NCBI GenBank assembly: GCA_910585565.1
Contig: CAJUFC010000011.1
Location: 1 to 6,716, forward strand
Source of the DNA: an uncultured Eggerthellaceae bacterium
Lineage (GTDB): Bacteria; Actinomycetota; Coriobacteriia; Coriobacteriales; Eggerthellaceae
Direction: 5' to 3'
Length of the DNA: 6,716 bases
This document shows positions 5,213-6,716 of this stretch, one piece after another. The notes beneath the pieces were generated by a model, which did no database searches, had not been told where the DNA came from, and worked only from the letters and a program-made list of their open reading frames with translations. The position numbers and the translations under genes are program-made. The first letter of the stretch is position 1; every line of letters begins with the position of its first letter.

Positions 5213-5219
5213 ACGTCAA
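5191..5219 (-). promoter_or_regulatory. groES: groESL promoter
   Basis: On the minus strand TTGACG (5219-5214, 5/6 to -35) is 17 bp from TAGAGT (5196-5191, 4/6 to -10). Transcription would start near 5184, leaving a leader of about 60 nt. The operator fills the spacer and the -10, the standard CIRCE arrangement, which supports this assignment over other AT-rich hexamers nearby such as GATAAT. Confidence 0.75.
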
Positions 5220-5306
5220 GGAGGCTTTTTCGATGCGCACGAGAATTCTGGCCATCGGGCGGTCGGGGTCGCCGGGACGGCCCAGCCGACTGGACGGTCG
5301 TGGTGG

Positions 5307-5363
5307 TCGCGGCTGCGGCAGTCGGAGAAGTCGCGGTGGCTGAGACAATCGTGGCTGCGGCAG
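5307..5363. repeat. Imperfect 42-bp direct repeat, low-complexity spacer
   Basis: TCGCGGCTGCGGCAG (5307-5321) recurs with one mismatch at 5349-5363, a period of 42 bp. The repeat lies between the response-regulator stop and CIRCE. Read in the regulator's own frame past its TGA, it encodes an Ala/Thr-rich 14-residue unit twice (AAAAT...). No intrinsic terminator for the regulator gene is visible in this 160-bp spacer; the hairpin TGGCTGC/GCAGCCA (5352-5366 region) has no T tract. Confidence 0.55.
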
Positions 5364-5376
5364 CCAGAGGGGCCGC

Positions 5377-6060
5377 TCAAGCGCCTGGGCTCACCAAGCC
5401 GCTCTCATAGGCGAAGATGACCAGCTGCGCGCGGTCGTGCGAGTCCGTCTTGGCCATGATGCGGGCGACGTGCGTCTTCACCGTCGCCGGAGAGATGAAC
5501 AGCTCGCTCGCGATCTGGTCGTTGCCCAGCCCGCGCGCCACCATCGTCAGTATTTCCTGCTCGCGATCGGTCAGCTGCCCCAACTCCGGCGCACGCTCGC
5601 CGCTTGGCGGCACGCCGCTGCCCTTGCGCACCCGGGCGAAGTCCTCGATCAGGCGACGCATGACGGAAGGCTGGATGAGCGCATCCCCGCGCCCGACGAC
5701 GCGTATCGCCTCTGCGATCTCGTCTGGGTCGGCATCCTTGAGCAAGAACCCGCTCGCACCCGCCTCCAGCGCGTCGTAGACGTACTCGTCGATGTCGAAC
5801 GTCGTCAGCACGAGCACGTGCGTGCCGGCAAGCAGCGGGTTGTTGGCGATGTCGCGCGTGGCCTCGATGCCGTTTCTGGTCGGCATGCGCACGTCCATGA
5901 GCACGACGTCGGGCTGCGTCTTCTGAGCCAGCGAGACGGCCTCCTCTCCGTCTTTCGCCATGCCGACGATCTGAAAGTCTGGATAGGTGGACAGGATGGC
6001 CCGATACCCGCTGCGCACGAGATCTTGATCGTCTGCAATCAGCAGCTTGAGCGCTTCCAT
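5377..6060 (-). CDS. NarL/FixJ-family two-component response regulator
   Basis: A 227-residue DNA-binding regulator. The receiver domain (about 1-120) has the acidic pair D10/D11, phosphoacceptor D56 in VVLMDVRMP, T86/T87 in LVLTTF and K108 in GFLLKDA. A linker leads to a LuxR-type helix-turn-helix (about 160-219) with LTDREQEIL, IASELFIS and TVKTHVARIM. Phosphorylation by the partner kinase is expected to drive dimerisation and promoter binding. The frame stays open far upstream, but the ATG at 6060 is chosen because it begins directly at the receiver domain and has AGAAGGG about 6 nt upstream. The kinase gene ends 22 bp before it, so the two form an operon. The target genes are not evident. 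The frame also stays open for 55 codons after the TGA. Confidence 0.95.
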   Translation of the reverse strand: MEALKLLIADDQDLVRSGYRAILSTYPDFQIVGMAKDGEEAVSLAQKTQPDVVLMDVRMPTRNGIEATRDIANNPLLAGTHVLVLTTFDIDEYVYDALEAGASGFLLKDADPDEIAEAIRVVGRGDALIQPSVMRRLIEDFARVRKGSGVPPSGERAPELGQLTDREQEILTMVARGLGNDQIASELFISPATVKTHVARIMAKTDSHDRAQLVIFAYESGLVSPGA

Positions 6061-6082
6061 GCGTATCCCTTCTCGCGTTGCC

Positions 6083-6716
6083 TCATTGACGGAGGGGCGC
6101 CCCGGCAAGCGGGATGGTGACCGCAACGACCGTGCCCGCACCCGGCGCTGACGTGATGTCGAGCGTGCCCCCCAACAGACGCGCCCGCTCTCCCATGCCT
6201 TCAATGCCATGACCGCCAGCAGGCCTCTCTCCCGCCGGCAGGCCCTGCCCGTCGTCGGCCACCTCAAGCATGGCATCGTCCTCGCGCACGGCCAAGGTGA
6301 TGGTCGCATGTGCGGCGCGCGCATGCCGCACGACGTTGGTGCACGCCTCGCGCGCGATGCCAAAGAGAGCCACGTCGATGGGCGCCGGCACGCGCGAGCG
6401 ATCGTAGGCGCCGGCAAGCAGATCGCAGGCAACGCCGGCATTTTCCAGATAGTCGACCAAGTCTCCCACGCGCTCGGTCCCCTCGACCGGAGCCGTCTCG
6501 GCCGCGCCGTCGCCGCGCAAAACGCCAATCATCGAGCGCATGTCCTCGAGAGATCCGCGTGCTGTTGCGCGCACCTGCTCGATGGCTGCGCGTGCGGCCG
6601 CAGGATCGGTGTCCAGCATGCGCTCGGCCACAGCCGCCTGGATGCTCACTGCCGACAAAGAATGCGCCGTGATGTCATGCACCTCGCGCGCGATGCGCAC
6701 GCGCTCGGCCTCCACC
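6083..6716 (-). CDS. NarL-type sensor histidine kinase, C-terminal part (cut by window edge)
   Basis: The last 210 residues of a HisKA_3/HATPase_c kinase are present; the N-terminal sensor region lies beyond 6716. Numbering from the first complete codon, the H-box is ERVRIAREVHD with phosphoacceptor H13. The dimerisation helices follow (to about 67), with SLEDMRSMIGVLR typical of the family. The ATPase domain then shows the N-box REACTNVVRHA (N127), the G1 box DDGQG (154-158) and the G2 box GHGIEGMGER (168-177). All catalytic motifs are intact. It should autophosphorylate on the histidine and pass phosphate to the regulator encoded 22 bp downstream. The codon at the very edge is an internal GTG, not a start. 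Nothing here reveals the stimulus. Confidence 0.95.
   Translation of the reverse strand, partial: VEAERVRIAREVHDITAHSLSAVSIQAAVAERMLDTDPAAARAAIEQVRATARGSLEDMRSMIGVLRGDGAAETAPVEGTERVGDLVDYLENAGVACDLLAGAYDRSRVPAPIDVALFGIAREACTNVVRHARAAHATITLAVREDDAMLEVADDGQGLPAGERPAGGHGIEGMGERARLLGGTLDITSAPGAGTVVAVTIPLAGAPLRQ

Noticed and set aside
5377..6528. Longer response-regulator start far upstream of 6060
   Set aside because: The extension overlaps the kinase gene in another frame, is Arg/Ala/Pro-rich without domains, and the receiver domain begins exactly at the ATG at 6060, which has a ribosome-binding site.

Overview
The window is GC-rich, and every confident gene lies on the minus strand. The suggestion of a Coriobacteriia-type actinobacterium (Eggerthellaceae/Atopobiaceae-like gut anaerobe) is an inference. 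It rests on high GC, a groES-groEL pair under a perfect CIRCE operator, a GroEL ending in a short GGGGGMY tail, and a short-chain dehydrogenase that reads like the bacterial 12-alpha-hydroxysteroid dehydrogenases of gut anaerobes. No rRNA or tRNA is visible to settle the lineage.

In transcription order (right to left): (1) the C-terminal half of a NarL-type sensor kinase, cut by the window edge, and 22 bp later its LuxR-type response regulator; (2) about 160 bp of low-complexity DNA with a 42-bp repeat, then a promoter overlapped by CIRCE; (3) groES and groEL, 17 bp apart, ending at a strong hairpin terminator; (4) 20 bp beyond that terminator, a membrane permease of the putative heavy-metal/manganese exporter family (ArsP_2, PF11449), with a Cys/His-rich cytosolic linker and apparently no Shine-Dalgarno; (5) after a GC-rich terminator region, a six-TM HdeD/DUF308 protein with its own promoter; (6) 36 bp later, the 12-alpha-HSDH-like oxidoreductase, whose ribosome-binding site can be masked by a hairpin, ending at a textbook terminator.

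The left 530 bp carry no convincing protein gene and are more AT-rich. They are not featureless. A plus-strand terminator closes whatever enters from the left. Facing it is what looks like a complete minus-strand noncoding RNA unit of about 180 nt: a sigma70-like promoter (17-bp spacer), a predicted start at the foot of a 105-nt imperfect hairpin capped by a GCAA tetraloop, then a second hairpin that could form a kissing interaction with the loop of a final terminator hairpin. I do not recognise it as a known RNA family. A 6S-like RNA is one idea to test. It is the best candidate here for something undescribed.

The genes form several adjacent units rather than one pathway: signal transduction (kinase/regulator), heat-shock protein folding (GroES/EL under HrcA), metal export, an acid-stress-type membrane protein, and a redox enzyme possibly acting on bile acids. 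Envelope and gut-stress adaptation is a loose common theme, but it is inference only.
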